Positions 10,780 through 21,494 are shown, numbered from the stretch's first letter. The stretch: DNA of 64,000 nucleotides from Symsagittifera roscoffensis (GCF_963678635.1 NC_087068.1:34233436-34297435); one strand, 5' to 3'. The notes: generated by a model not told the origin, from the sequence alone. Numbers and translations: made by a program.

Positions 10780-10852
10780 GCGGAGGTATCGCGAATAGTA
10801 GATCGCTCGCTTTGCTTGCGAGAGATTCGGAGATGAAGGCCCAGCATCTCCA
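10780..10852 (+). pseudogene. tRNA-Ala-like (UGC), copy C5
   Basis: Anticodon stem intact, D arm and T stem altered. Confidence 0.55.
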
Positions 10853-10995
10853 TAACCTGAGACCTTGCGTAATTGTTGTTTGCTTTCTGGAGAAAAAAAA
10901 TTGCATATTGAAACTTCTTTCCAGAAGCAGACTTTCGGCGAAAAACCTCATAGTTGCCGACTGAGCAAGAGAATCACGCGATTGTTCTTAACAAC

Positions 10996-11068
10996 GGGGA
11001 TGTACGTCACATGGTAGAGCGCTCGCTTCGCATGCGAGAGGTACGGAGATCAATGCCCCGCATCTCCA
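10996..11068 (+). tRNA. tRNA-Ala-like (CGC), copy C6
   Basis: Close to C2, with the same CGTC D-stem change. Acceptor and anticodon arms pair fully. Confidence 0.65.
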
Positions 11069-11215
11069 AAACTTAAGACATTTCGAAATTGTTTGTTTTT
11101 CTCTTTCTGCAGAAAAACTATTGAACATTGAAACTTCAACCCATTAGCAGATCTACCAAGAAAAAACTCAGAATTGCCGACTGGACAAACTACCTACGCG
11201 ATACTTTAACACAAC

Positions 11216-11288
11216 GTGGGGGTAGCCCGAATGGTAGATCGCTCGCTTTGCTTGCGAGAGATTCGGAGATGAAGGCCCTGCATCTCCA
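11216..11288 (+). pseudogene. tRNA-Ala-like (UGC), copy C7
   Basis: Acceptor GTGGGGG, anticodon stem perfect, T stem mismatched. Confidence 0.55.
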
Positions 11289-11431
11289 TAACCTGAGACC
11301 TTGCGTAATTGTTGTTTGCTTTCTGGAGAAAAAATATTGCATATTGAAACTTCTTTCCAGAAGCAGACTTTCTGCGAAAAACCTCATAGTTGCCGACTGA
11401 GCAAGAGAATTACGCGATTGTTCTTAACAAC

Positions 11432-11504
11432 GAGGATATACGTCACAGGGTAGAGCGCTTGCTTCGCATGCGAGAGGTACGGAGATCAATGCCCCGCATC
11501 TCCA
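11432..11504 (+). pseudogene. tRNA-Ala-like (CGC), copy C8
   Basis: D loop altered and one anticodon-stem G-U pair. Confidence 0.58.
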
Positions 11505-11651
11505 AAACTTAATACATTTCGAAATTGTTTGTTTTTCTCTTTCTGCAGAAAAACTATTGAACATTGAAACTTCAACCCAATAGCAGATCTACCAAGAAAA
11601 AACTCAGAATTGCCGACTGGACAAACTACCTACGCGATACTTTAACACAAA

Positions 11652-11724
11652 GTGGAGGTACCCCAAATGGTAGATCGCTCGCTTTGCTTGCGAGAGGTTC
11701 GGAGATAAACGCCCTGCATCTCCA
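11652..11724 (+). pseudogene. tRNA-Ala-like (UGC), copy C9
   Basis: Duplicate of 10345-10417 at an offset of 1307 bp. Confidence 0.6.
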
Positions 11725-11870
11725 TAACCTGAGACCTTGCGTAATTGTTGTTTGCTTTCTGAAGAAAAAGTATTGCACATTGAAAAATCTTAACAGAAGC
11801 AGACTTTCTGCGACAAAAAATCTCATAGTTGCCGACTGAGAATGAGACCTACTCGATAGCTCTTAACAAC

Positions 11871-11943
11871 GGGGATGTAGCTCTAATGGTAAAGCGCTCC
11901 CTTCGCATGCCAGAGGAACCGGTATCAATGCCTAATATCTCCA
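11871..11943 (+). pseudogene. tRNA-Ala-like (CGC), copy C10
   Basis: Duplicate of C4 with further changes in the T arm. Confidence 0.58.
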
Positions 11944-12086
11944 AAACTTAGGACATTTCGTGAGTGTTTTTCTCTTTCTGCAGAAAAACTATTGCACATT
12001 GAAACTTCAACCCAAAAGCAGATCTACCAAGAAAAAACTCAGAATTGCCGACTGGACAAACTACTTACGCTATACTTTAACACAAC

Positions 12087-12159
12087 GTGGAGGTATCGCG
12101 AATGGTAGATCGCTCGCTTTGCTTGCGAGAGATTCGGAGATGAAGGCCCTGCATCTCCA
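12087..12159 (+). pseudogene. tRNA-Ala-like (UGC), copy C11
   Basis: Duplicate of C5 at an offset of 1307 bp. Confidence 0.55.
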
Positions 12160-12305
12160 TAACCTGAGACCTTGCGTAATTGTTGTTTGCTTTCTGGAGA
12201 AAAAGTATTGCATATTGAAACTTCTTAACAGAAGCAGACTTTCTGCGACAAAAAACCTCATAGTTGCCGACTGAGCATCAGACCAACGCAATAGATCTAA
12301 TCAAC

Positions 12306-12368
12306 GGTGATGTAGCTCAAATGGTAGAGCGCTCGCTTCGCATGCGAGAGGTACGGTGATCAATCTCC
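12306..12368 (+). pseudogene. tRNA-Ala-like (CGC), copy C12, T arm deleted
   Basis: Acceptor, D and anticodon arms are good. About 10 bases of the T arm are missing. Confidence 0.6.
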
Positions 12369-12513
12369 AAAACTTAAGACCTTCCGTAATTGTTTTTATC
12401 TTTCTGCAGAAAAACTTTTACACATTGAAACTTTAATCCAATAGCAGACCTACTAAGAAAAAAACTCAGAATTTCCGACTGGATAAACTACCTACGCGAT
12501 ACTTTAACACAAC

Positions 12514-12586
12514 GTGGAGGTAGCCCGAATGGTAGAGCGCTCGCTTTGCATGCGAGAGATACGGATATAAATACCTCGCTTCTCCA
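12514..12586 (+). pseudogene. tRNA-Ala-like (UGC), copy C13
   Basis: Anticodon arm canonical (TTTGCAT loop). T arm degraded. Confidence 0.58.
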
Positions 12587-12729
12587 AAAACTGAGACCCT
12601 GCGCAATTGTTATTCGCTTTCTGAAGAAAAACTATTGCATTTTGAAACTTCATGCCAAAAGCAGAACTACTAAGAAAAAACTCAAAATTGCCGACTGGGC
12701 AAAACACCTTAGCAGTACTTTACAACAAG

Positions 12730-12802
12730 GTGGAGGCAGCCCGAACGTTACAGCCCTCGCTTTGCATGGGAGAGGCATGGAGGTAAATGCCCCGCATCTC
12801 CA
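12730..12802 (+). pseudogene. tRNA-Ala-like (UGC), copy C14
   Basis: 3' half resembles the family. D arm and anticodon stem are altered. Confidence 0.55.
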
Positions 12803-12943
12803 AAACCTGAGATACTGCGTAATCGTTATTCGCTTTCAGAAGAAAAACTATTGCATATTGAAACTTCATTCAAAAGTAGACTTTCTGCGAAAAAAACTCA
12901 TAGTTGCCGACTGAGCTAGACCAGCGTGATAATCTTAAACAAC

Positions 12944-13016
12944 GTGGATGTAGCTCAAATAATAGAGCGCGCGCTTCGCATGCGAGAGTTTCGGGCAGCA
13001 ATGCCCCGCATCTCCA
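12944..13016 (+). pseudogene. tRNA-Ala-like (CGC), copy C15
   Basis: D and anticodon arms recognisable. T stem mismatched. Confidence 0.58.
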
Positions 13017-13139
13017 GAGCTTCCGTAAATGTTTTCGCTTTCTGCAGAAAAACTATTGCACTTCATTCCAAAAGCAGACCTATTGCGAAAAAACTCATAA
13101 CTGCCGACTGGCCAAAACACCTACGCGATAGTTTTACAC

Positions 13140-13211
13140 GTGGAGAGAGCCCGAATGGTAGATGGCTCGCTTTGCTTGCGAGAGCTCGGAGATGAAGGCC
13201 CTGCATCTCCA
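13140..13211 (+). pseudogene. tRNA-Ala-like (UGC), copy C16
   Basis: One base short in the variable region. Acceptor start altered. Confidence 0.52.
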
Positions 13212-13357
13212 TAACCTGACACCTTGCATAATTGTTGTTTGCTTTCTGAAGAAAAACTATTGCATGTTGAAAATTCTTAACAGAAGCAGACTTTCTGCGA
13301 AAAAAAAACTCATAGTTGCCGACTGAGCAAGAGACCTATGCGATAGGTTTTAACAAC

Positions 13358-13429
13358 GGGGATGTAGCTATAATGGTAGAGCGCTCGCTTCGCATGCGAG
13401 AGTTACCGGGATCAATGCCCGCATCTCCA
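13358..13429 (+). tRNA. tRNA-Ala-like (CGC), copy C17
   Basis: The best plus-strand copy: acceptor and anticodon stems are perfect. One D-stem mismatch and a T arm one base short. Confidence 0.66.
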
Positions 13430-13555
13430 AAACTTAAGGCATTCCGTAATTGTTTCTCTTTCTGCAGAAAAACTATTGCACATTGAAACTTCAATCCAAT
13501 AGCAGATCTAGAAATGCCGATTGGACAAACTACCTACGCGATATTTTAACACAAC

Positions 13556-13628
13556 GTGGAGGTATCCCGAATGGTAGATCGCTCGCTTCGCTTGCGAAAG
13601 GTTCGGAGATGAAGGCCCTGCATCTCCA
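13556..13628 (+). pseudogene. tRNA-Ala-like (CGC), copy C18
   Basis: UGC-type body whose loop reads TTCGCTT. Confidence 0.55.
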
Positions 13629-13773
13629 TAACCTCATACCTTGCGTAATTGTTGTTTGATTTCTGAGGGAAAAAAATGTATATTGAAACTTCTTAACAGA
13701 AGCAGACTTTCTGCGAAAAAAAACCTCATAGTTGCCGACTGAGCAAGAGACCTACGCGATGTTTCTTAACAAC

Positions 13774-13846
13774 GTGGATGTAGATCAAACTGTAGAGAGC
13801 TCGTTTCGCATGAGAGTGGTACGTGGATCAATTCCCCGCATCTACA
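13774..13846 (+). pseudogene. tRNA-Ala-like (CGC), copy C19
   Basis: Several stem mismatches in all arms. Confidence 0.5.
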
Positions 13847-13990
13847 AAACTTAAGACATGCCGTAATTGTTTTTCTCTTTCTGCAGAAAAACTATTGCAC
13901 ATTGAAACTTCAATCCAATAGCAGATCTACCCAAAAAAAAACTCAGAATTGCCGACTGGACAAACTACCTACGCGATACTTTAACACAAC

Positions 13991-14062
13991 GTGGAGGTAT
14001 CCCGAATGGTAGATCATTCGCTTTGCTTGCGAGAGGTTCGGAGAAAGAGGCCCTGCATCTCC
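13991..14062 (+). pseudogene. tRNA-Ala-like (UGC), copy C20
   Basis: Anticodon stem mostly intact. T loop one base short. Confidence 0.52.
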
Positions 14063-14247
14063 ATAACCTGATACCTTGCGTAATTGTTGTTTGCTTTCTG
14101 AAGAAAATGTATTGCATATTGAAACTTCCTAACAGAAGCAGACTTTCTGCGAAAAAAATCTCATAGTTGCCGACTGAGCATCAGACCAACGCAATAGATC
14201 TAATCAACGGTGATGAGCTAGAGACCTGCGCGATAGTTATGAATAAC

Positions 14248-14320
14248 TTGGATGTAACTGAAATGGTAGAGCGCTCGCTTCGCATGCGAGAGGTAAGGGG
14301 ATCAATGCCCTGCATCGTCA
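14248..14320 (+). pseudogene. tRNA-Ala-like (CGC), copy C21
   Basis: Anticodon stem perfect. Acceptor 3' strand mutated (TGCATCGTC). A further truncated 5' fragment lies just upstream near 14208. Confidence 0.55.
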
Positions 14321-14457
14321 GAGCTTCCGTAATTGTTTTTGGCTTTCTGCAGAAAAAACTATTGCATATTGAAACTTCATGCCAAAAGCAGAACTACTAA
14401 GAAAAAAACTCAAAATTGCCGACTGGGCAAAACACCTACGCGGTACTTTACCACAAC

Positions 14458-14530
14458 GTGGAGGCAGCCCGAACGTTAGAGCACTCGCTTTGCATGCGAG
14501 AGGCACGGAGATAAGTGCACCGCATCTCCA
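14458..14530 (+). pseudogene. tRNA-Ala-like (UGC), copy C22
   Basis: Last Ala copy before the serine-type satellite. Anticodon arm good, T stem and D arm altered. Confidence 0.55.
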
Positions 14531-15151
14531 AAACCTGAGACCCTGCGTAATCGTTATTTGAGTGTTTTGAGCTCACTAAAAAAAGTGCCAGGTCACAAAA
14601 AATTGGAGTAAGAATCGACTCGCAAACCCTTAAAGTTCGTCTAAGCAGACTAGTCAAGCAAACAAACGTTGAAAATTTTTAAGATTGTTCATGAAGAGAA
14701 TCGGATGGCCAAGGTTATACGTTTTTCTATTGAAACCATTCAAGACATGGACTTTGAAAAGCTTCAGGTTACTTTTTTGGCCGAGTTGTTCCACATACAA
14801 CTAACGTTTTTCAACGGAAGCAAAAAAAATTAGGTTTTCCTTAATTTTTTGTTTCGCTTCGTTTGATAGTTTCAAAGATTTAACAGAGTGTTTAGAAAAA
14901 CTTGAAATTTTAGCGAATCGGTTTGGTCTATAAGAAGATTTGCACTAGTCATGTTCTAAGACAAGAGTGCTTATTTCGCCATTATATTTTCTACACACAG
15001 ACGTCAAGTCTACTTTTCATCGAACAATGGCTTGATTTGATACGTTTTTTTTTGTTTTGAGCAAAAAAAAAACTATTCTATTTGTAGCGAAGCAGCTTTG
15101 CTTTCTTTTTTTATTGGTTTGATTCATTTTACCGAAAATCGACTTCTGATC

Positions 15152-15232
15152 TTCCAAATTGCCGAGGGGTTAGGGGGTTTAAGTGCTTTCCAATATGTTC
15201 TGCGTGCGTGGTTTCGAAACCCATTCCTGTCC
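15152..15232 (+). pseudogene. tRNA-Ser-like, copy S1
   Basis: V-arm type. Acceptor 5' strand lost, anticodon stem one base short, GCT triplet kept. Mirrors 31169-31249. Confidence 0.6.
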
Positions 15233-15880
15233 TGTAATTTTTTAAAACACCTGAACTGAATTTGGTAGGCACCAAAAATGATGTTCACCTAAATATGTAA
15301 AAAAACTCACCAAAAAATTTGTCAGATCATAAAATGTAGTAAGAATTGGCTCACAAACCCCTGAAGTTCGTCTAAGCAGACTAGTCAATCAAACAAACAT
15401 TGAAAAACTTTAAGATTGTTCATGATGAAATTCGGATGGCCAATGTTATACGTTTTTCTATTGAAACCATTCAAGGCATGGAGTTTTGAAAAACTTCAGG
15501 GTACTTTTTTGGCCATTTTTCCACAAAAAAACCATCGTTTTTCAATGAATGCAATTCAAAATCAGGTTTCCCCTAATTTTTTGTTTTGCTTCGTTTGATA
15601 GTTTTAAAGCTCTAACAGGTTGCTTAAAAAACCTTGAAAATTTAGCGAAATTATTTGGTCTTTAAGAAGATTTGCACTAGTTCTGTTCTAAAACTAGAGT
15701 ACTTATTTCATCGTTATTTTTTCTATACACAGACGTCAAGTCTATTTTTGATCGAACAATGGCTTGATTTGATAAGTTTTTTGTTTTGAGCAAAAAAAAA
15801 CTATTCTATTTGAAGCGAAGCAACTTTGCTTTAATTTTTTATTTGTTCAATTCAATTTACCAAAAATTGACTTCTGGTGT

Positions 15881-15961
15881 TTCAAATTGCCCGAGGGGTT
15901 AAGGGGTTGAAGTGATATTCAATATGTTGTGCGTGCGTGGGTCCGAATCCCATACCCGTCG
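15881..15961 (+). pseudogene. tRNA-Ser-like, copy S2
   Basis: Good V arm and T arm, anticodon loop shortened (GTGATA). Mirrors 29764-29844. Confidence 0.6.
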
Positions 15962-16534
15962 ATTAGTTTTTCAAAACATCTGAACTGAATTTTGTAAGCA
16001 CAAAACTGATATTTACCTAATTTTGTCTAGGAAGAATAAAAAAATTACCTTATTTTGTCTTGTAGCACGATTTGGTTCAAATAACTATTTGAACTAGCCC
16101 TGTTCTAAGGCTAAATTGCTAACTTCATCATTTAATTTCAAATACACAGACTACTCAATCAATGGAATTTCAAAAACTTGAGGTTACGTTTTTGGCCGAG
16201 CTTTCCCGCAAAAAAATTATCGGTTTTCTATGGAAGCAATTAAAATTGAAGTTTTTCTTATAATTTTGTTTCGATTCCTTTCATAGTTTCAAAGCTCGCT
16301 CAAAAAAAACATGAAGTTTTAGCGAACTGATTTGGTCTATGAAACGTTCTGAAATGAGTACTGTTCTAAAATTAGGTTAAATTCATAGACATCAAGTCAA
16401 ATAATGCACAATTTTGGTAAGAGTTGATAGGTTTCATTGTTTTGAGCAAAAAAATTATTCTATTTGAAGAAAAGCAACTTTGCTTAAATTTTTTATTGGT
16501 TCGATTGCATTTACCAACGTTTGAATTCAGGTCT

Positions 16535-16616
16535 TACAGGTTGGCGGAGAGGTTAAGGCATTGAAATGCTAATCCAATATGTTCTGCGTGCGTGGGTTTG
16601 AATACCATCCCTGTCG
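16535..16616 (+). tRNA. tRNA-Ser-like (GCU), copy S3
   Basis: Anticodon loop ATGCTAA with GCU. One stem mismatch. Acceptor TACAGGT is partly paired. Near-identical copies at 18073, 25671, 27219 and 28768. Confidence 0.62.
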
Positions 16617-17353
16617 ATTAGTTTTTTTAAACACCTGAGCTGAATTAGGTACCCACAAAAACTGATATTTACCTAATTTTGTTAACAACTCACCAAAAAA
16701 ATTTACAGATCACAAAATTTCACAGCACAAATTGGAATGCAACCAATTGAAAATTGTCTGAGCAGACTAATCATGCAAGCAAACTTTGAAAAAAAATTTT
16801 CATCAAGCAATTGGCCAATTAATTTCCGTTTTTTTTACATTGAAACAAACCGAGTCTGCGAGTTTTGTCTAAGCAGAGTAGTCAAGCAACCAAATGTTGA
16901 AGAATTTTAAGTTTGTTCATGAAGAAAATCGGATGGCCAATGTTATACGTTTCTCTGTTGAAACCATTCAAGGCATGGATTTTTGAAAAACTTCAGGTTA
17001 CTTTTTTGGCCGAGTTTTTCCACAAAAAACTATCGTTTTCCAACGGAAGCAATGTAAAATTAGGTTTTCCTTAATTTTTTGTTTCGCATCGTTTGATAGT
17101 TTCCAAGCTCTAACAGGTGGCTAAGAAAAACTGGAATTTGGTCTATAAAAAGATTTGCACTAGTCCTGTTCTAAGACTGGTAAGCTTATTTCATCAATAC
17201 ATTTCATATACCCAACGTCAAATATAGTTTTGATCGAACAATAGCTTGATTTGATACGTTTTTTTGTTCTGAGCTAATAATTATTCTATCTGAAGCGAAG
17301 CAAGTTTGCTTCATTTTTTTAGGTTCGATTCATTTAATCAATGATTGCCTTCA

Positions 17354-17435
17354 GACAGGGTGGCCGAGTGGTTACGCCGTTGGAATATAACTCCAATATG
17401 GTCTGAGTGCGTGGCTCTGAATTCCATCTCGGTCG
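17354..17435 (+). tRNA. V-arm tRNA-like with anticodon AUA, copy S4
   Basis: Acceptor GACAGGG, perfect TTGGA/TCCAA anticodon stem and loop ATATAAC, giving AUA (tyrosine codon UAU) in a serine-type body. Mirror copies at 26390 and 27938 keep the same loop. Confidence 0.62.
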
Positions 17436-18072
17436 AATAAGTTTTTTAAAACATCAACTGAACTCGGTGAGCTCAAAAAGTGATTTCTACCTAAATATGT
17501 TTAGAACTCACTAAATAATTTTTAAATCAAAGTTTTTTGAGAAAGATTCGGCAGGCAAACAATTAAAGTTTGTCTAAGCAAACTAGTCAAGCAATCAAAG
17601 TTTGAAAAACAACAAGTTGTTTCAAGAAGAAAGTCGGTTGGCCAATGTTATACGTTTTTCAATCGAAACTAATCAATCAATGGAATTTCAAAAAATTGAG
17701 GTAACGTTTTTGGCCGAGCTTTCCCGCAAAAAATTATCGGTTTTCTATGGAAGCAATTAAAATTGAAGTTTTTCTTATATTTTTGTTTCGATTCCTTTCA
17801 TAGTTTCAAAGCTCGCTCAGAAAAACATGAAGTTTTAGCGAACTGGTTTGGTCTATGAAACGTTCTGAAATGAGTACTATTCTAAAATTAGAGTACCTAC
17901 TTCAGCCTTCCAGTTTAAAGTCACAGACATCAAGTCAAATAATGCAAAGTTTTGGTAAGAGTTGATAGGTTTCATTGTTTTGAGCAAAAAAATTATTCTA
18001 TTTGAAGAAAAGCAACTTTGCTTAATTCTTTTATTGGTTCGATTGCATTTAACAATGTTTGAATTCAGGTCT

Positions 18073-18154
18073 TACAGGTTGGCGGAGAGGTTAAGGCATT
18101 GAAATGCTAATCCAATATGTTCTGCGTGCGTGGGTTTGAATACCATCCCTGTCG
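18073..18154 (+). tRNA. tRNA-Ser-like (GCU), copy S5
   Basis: Same as S3, 1538 bp away: two-monomer tandem unit. Confidence 0.62.
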
Positions 18155-19184
18155 ATTAGTTTTCTAAAACACCTGAGCTGAAGTAGGTACCCACAAAAAC
18201 TGATATTTACCTAATTTTGTTAACAACTCACCAAAAACGTTTACAGATCACAAAATTTCACAGCACAAAATGGAATGCAACCAATTGCAATTTATCTGAG
18301 CAGACTAATCACGCAAGCAAACTTTGAAACAATTTAGAGTTATTTCATCAAGTAAATCAAATGGCCAATGTTTTCCGTTTTTAAATTGAAACAAACCCTC
18401 CAAGCGAAAAAAAAACTTTGAAAAAAATAAAGTTACTTTTTTGGCCGAGTTTTTCTGCAAAAAAAATTACCTCCTATGGAAGTAACCTAAGTTGAAGATA
18501 TTTTAAATTTTGTTTTGCAATGTTTCATAGTTTTCGAAAACACCTGAAAAGAGTTCAGTAAGCACAAAAACTGAGTTGAACCAAGTTTTTTTAATATCAT
18601 GCCGAGAAATTTGTCAGACCACTAGGCATTAGAAGAAGAATCGGCTCACCATTTTTTGAAATTTGCCTAAGCAGTTTACTCAAGCAAGGAAACGTTGAAA
18701 AGCTTTAAGTTTTTTCGTGAATAAAATCGGATGACCATTGTTATACGTTTTTCTATCGAAAACAATCAATTAATGGAATTTTGAAAAAATTCAGGTTGTT
18801 TTTTTGGTCCAGCTTTTCCACAAAAAACTATCGTTTTTCAATGGAAGCAAGACAAAAATAAATTTTCCTTAAATTTTCAATTCGCTTCGTATGATAGTTT
18901 GAAAGCTCTAACAGGTTGCTTAGAAAAACTTCGTTTCGCAAAAAATGAGGAAACGGTTTGGTATATAAAACGATTTGAACTAGTCCTGTTTCAAGACTAG
19001 AATGTTTAATTCGTCAATACAATTTAATTACAAAAATTTCGAAATTTTTTTTGATCGAACGATGGCTTGATTTGATAGCTTTTATTCTTTTGAGCAAAAA
19101 AAAATATTCTAATTGAAAAATGGCATATTTTTGCTTCAAATTTCTATTGTTCGATTCAATTTACCAACGAATGAGATCAGTGCA

Positions 19185-19270
19185 GACTGGGTGGGCGAGT
19201 GGTTTAGGCGATGGATTGACTGCCTATCTAATACGTTCTGTGTGCGTTGTTTCAAATCCCAGCTCTGTCG
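19185..19270 (+). pseudogene. tRNA-Ser-like, copy S6, enlarged anticodon loop
   Basis: Four extra bases (TTGA) enlarge the anticodon loop. A and B box sequences remain. Mirrors 22219-22304. Confidence 0.58.
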
Positions 19271-19918
19271 ATTAGTTTTTAAAAACATCTGAACTGAATT
19301 CGGTGAGCACAACATCTTTTGTTTAACTCAATTGATAATAACTCACCGAGAATTTACCAGATCACAAGTTGTAGAGATAAAATCGAGTCGCAACTTTTTG
19401 GAATTCGTCTAAGCAGAGTAGTTAAGCAATTAAATGTTGGAAAATTTTAAGTTTGTTTGTGAAGAAAATCGGTTAGCCATTGTTATACGTTTTTCTTTTG
19501 AAAACATTCAAGCAATGGAATTTTGAAAATTTTTCAGGTTATTTTAATTGGTCATGCTTTTCCACAAAAAACTAACGTTTTTCAATGGAACCAATGCAAA
19601 ATTAAATTTTCTTTAGGTTTTTTTTTCGCTTCGTTTGATAGTTCGAAAGCCTTTATAGGTTACTTAGAAAAGGTTCAAACGTTTGCCAAAAGAATTTGTG
19701 TATAAAATGATTTGAACTAGCCCTGTTCTAGGACTAGAGTGCTTACTTCGTCGTTACATGTTTTATAAAAAAGACTTCAAGTCTATTTTTGATCGAACAA
19801 TGGCTTGATTTGATAGGTTTTATTATTTTGATTTAAAAGCATTCTATTTGAAGCACAGCAACTGTGCTTCAAAGTTTTATTGGTTTGATTCAATTTACCA
19901 ATGATTGACCTGTGGTCA

Positions 19919-20000
19919 GACAAGATGGCCGAGTATTTTAAGTGTTGGAGTGCCAATCCAAAAAGTCCTGCGTGCGTGGGTTCGAATGCCATCTCTGTCT
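19919..20000 (+). tRNA. V-arm tRNA-like with anticodon GCC, copy S7
   Basis: Perfect anticodon stem TTGGA/TCCAA with loop GTGCCAA, giving GCC (glycine) in a serine-type body. T arm reads GGGTTCGAATGCC. Mirrored at 21495-21576. Confidence 0.6.
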
Positions 20001-20334
20001 ATTAGTTTTTAAAATCACCTGAACTGAACTCGGTAAGCACAACAACTGATTTTTACCTAATTTGTTAATAACTCACCACCAAATTTTCCAAATCATAAAG
20101 TTTTAGAGATGGAATCGGCTCGCAATTTTTTAATATTAGTCTAAGCAGACTAGTCAAGCAACTAAACGTTAAAAAATTTTAAGTTTGTTCAAGAAGAAAG
20201 TCGGTTGGCCAATGTTATACATTTTTCTTTTGAAGCCTTTCAAGCAATGGATTTTTGAAAACTTCAGGTTTTTTTTGCCGAGTATTTCCACAAAAAATAG
20301 TCGTTTTTCAATGGAAGCAATTCAAAATTAAGTT

Positions 20335-20414
20335 TACAGGCAGGCAGAGAGGTGAAGGCGTTGAAGTGCTATCAATATTTACTGCGTGCGTGTGTTCGAA
20401 ACCCAGCCCTGTCC
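20335..20414 (+). pseudogene. tRNA-Ser-like, copy S8
   Basis: Anticodon arm two bases short. Closest plus copy to the inversion centre, mirrored at 21080. Confidence 0.58.
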
Positions 20415-20596
20415 AGTAAGTTTTTGAAAACACCTGAACTTATTTCTGTAGGCACAACAACTGATGTTTACCTAAATTGATAATTACTCACCGCAAAAAT
20501 TACCAGATCACAAAATTTTGGAGACAAAATTGGCTCGCAGACTATTGGAATTTGTCTAAACAAAATAGTCAAGCAATTAAACGTTAAAAATTTTGA

Positions 20597-20624
20597 GATG
20601 CTCCGTTAAAAAAGATGCTCCGTT
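20597..20624. repeat. Inversion breakpoint with GATGCTCCGTT direct repeat
   Basis: Plus-oriented monomers end and minus-oriented ones begin here. An 11-base word GATGCTCCGTT occurs twice (20597-20607, 20614-20624) at the junction. Confidence 0.6.
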
Positions 20625-21079
20625 TCAAATATAATGTTTTTTTTGGCTCAAAACAAACAAACCTATCAAATCAAGTCATTGTTCAATCAAAAATAGACTT
20701 GACACTTTGTATTTGAAATGTAATGACGATTATAGCACTATAGTCCTAGAACAGGACTAGTTCAAATCATTTTTAGCGCAAATCGTTTCGCTGAAATTTC
20801 AAGTTTTTGAAAGCAACCTGTTACAGCTTTCAAAATATCAAAAGAAGCGAACTAAAAAATTAAGGAAAACCTAATTTTGAATCGATTCCATTGAAAAAAC
20901 GATAATTTTTTGTAAAAAAAACTGAGCCAAAAAAAAACAACCTGAATTTTTTCAAAATTCCATTGCCTGTATAGTTCCAATAAAACATTGGCCAACCGAC
21001 TTTCTTCCTGAACAAACCTAAAATTTTCAACGTTTAATTGCTTGACTAGTCTGATTAGACTAGTTTTCAAAAACTTACT

Positions 21080-21159
21080 GGACAGGGCTGGGTTTCGAAC
21101 ACACGCACGCAGTAAATATTGATAGAAATTCAATGCCTTCACCTCTCGGCCTGCCTGTA
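21080..21159 (-). pseudogene. tRNA-Ser-like, copy S9
   Basis: Mirror partner of 20335-20414. Anticodon lost (TTTCTA). Confidence 0.58.
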
Positions 21160-21494
21160 AATTTAATTTTGAATTGCTTCCATTGAAAAACGATCATTTT
21201 TTGTGGAAATACTCGACGAAAAAAAACCTGAAGTTTTCAAAACTCCATTGCTTGAAAGGCTTCAATAGAAAAATGTATAACATTGGCCAACCGACTTTCT
21301 TCATGAACAAACTTAAAATTTTTTAACGTTTATTTGCTTGACTAGTCTGCTTAGACTAATTTCAAAAAATTGAGAGCCGATTCCAGCTCTAGAACTTTAT
21401 GATCTGGAAAATTTCGTGGTGAGTTATTAACAAATTAGGTAAAAATTAGTTGTTGTGCTTACCGAGTTCAGTTCAGGTGTTTTTAAAAACTAAT

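Larger units (their letters stand above)
10257..12280 (+). repeat. 1307-bp higher-order repeat in the Ala array
   Basis: The stretch from about 10257 to 10970 matches 11564 to 12280 at a constant 1307-bp offset, with a few substitutions and one-base indels. Each period holds six tRNA-like copies. It is older than the 1567-bp duplication on the left. Confidence 0.75.
9771..14558 (+). repeat. tRNA-Ala-derived satellite array, plus orientation
   Basis: The same family as 1-9770 but on the opposite strand: the spacer box here reads CTATTGCATATTGAAACTTC, the reverse complement of the box left of 9770. Units hold alternating copies with UGC (loop TTTGCTT) and CGC (loop TTCGCAT) anticodons, about 215 bp apart. 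Divergence between units is greater than in the left array. The array stops abruptly at about 14558, where the serine-type satellite begins. Confidence 0.88.
14559..20610 (+). repeat. tRNA-Ser(GCU)-derived satellite, plus orientation
   Basis: Monomers of roughly 700-850 bp each carry one tRNA-like sequence with a long variable arm. The consensus (acceptor GACAGGG, A-box-like TGGCCGAGTGG, anticodon stem TTGGA/TCCAA with GCT, B-box-like GGGTTCGAATCCC) matches tRNA-Ser(GCU). Outside the tRNA, conserved boxes include GGATGGCCAATGTTATACG, an ACAGGTTGCTTAGAAAAACT box, a dyad CTAGTC-GACTAG, AGACGTCAAGTCTA, and AAGCAACTTTGCTT. Short frames in this stretch shift between monomers and are not genes. Confidence 0.88.

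Noticed and set aside
1-14558. Working tRNA-Ala gene cluster
   Set aside because: Nearly every copy has stem mismatches or indels; a few near-complete copies remain possible and are listed as tRNA with moderate confidence.
10257-14561. Open frames of up to 122 codons in the plus Ala array
   Set aside because: Again repeat translations; opposite strands are open at the same time.
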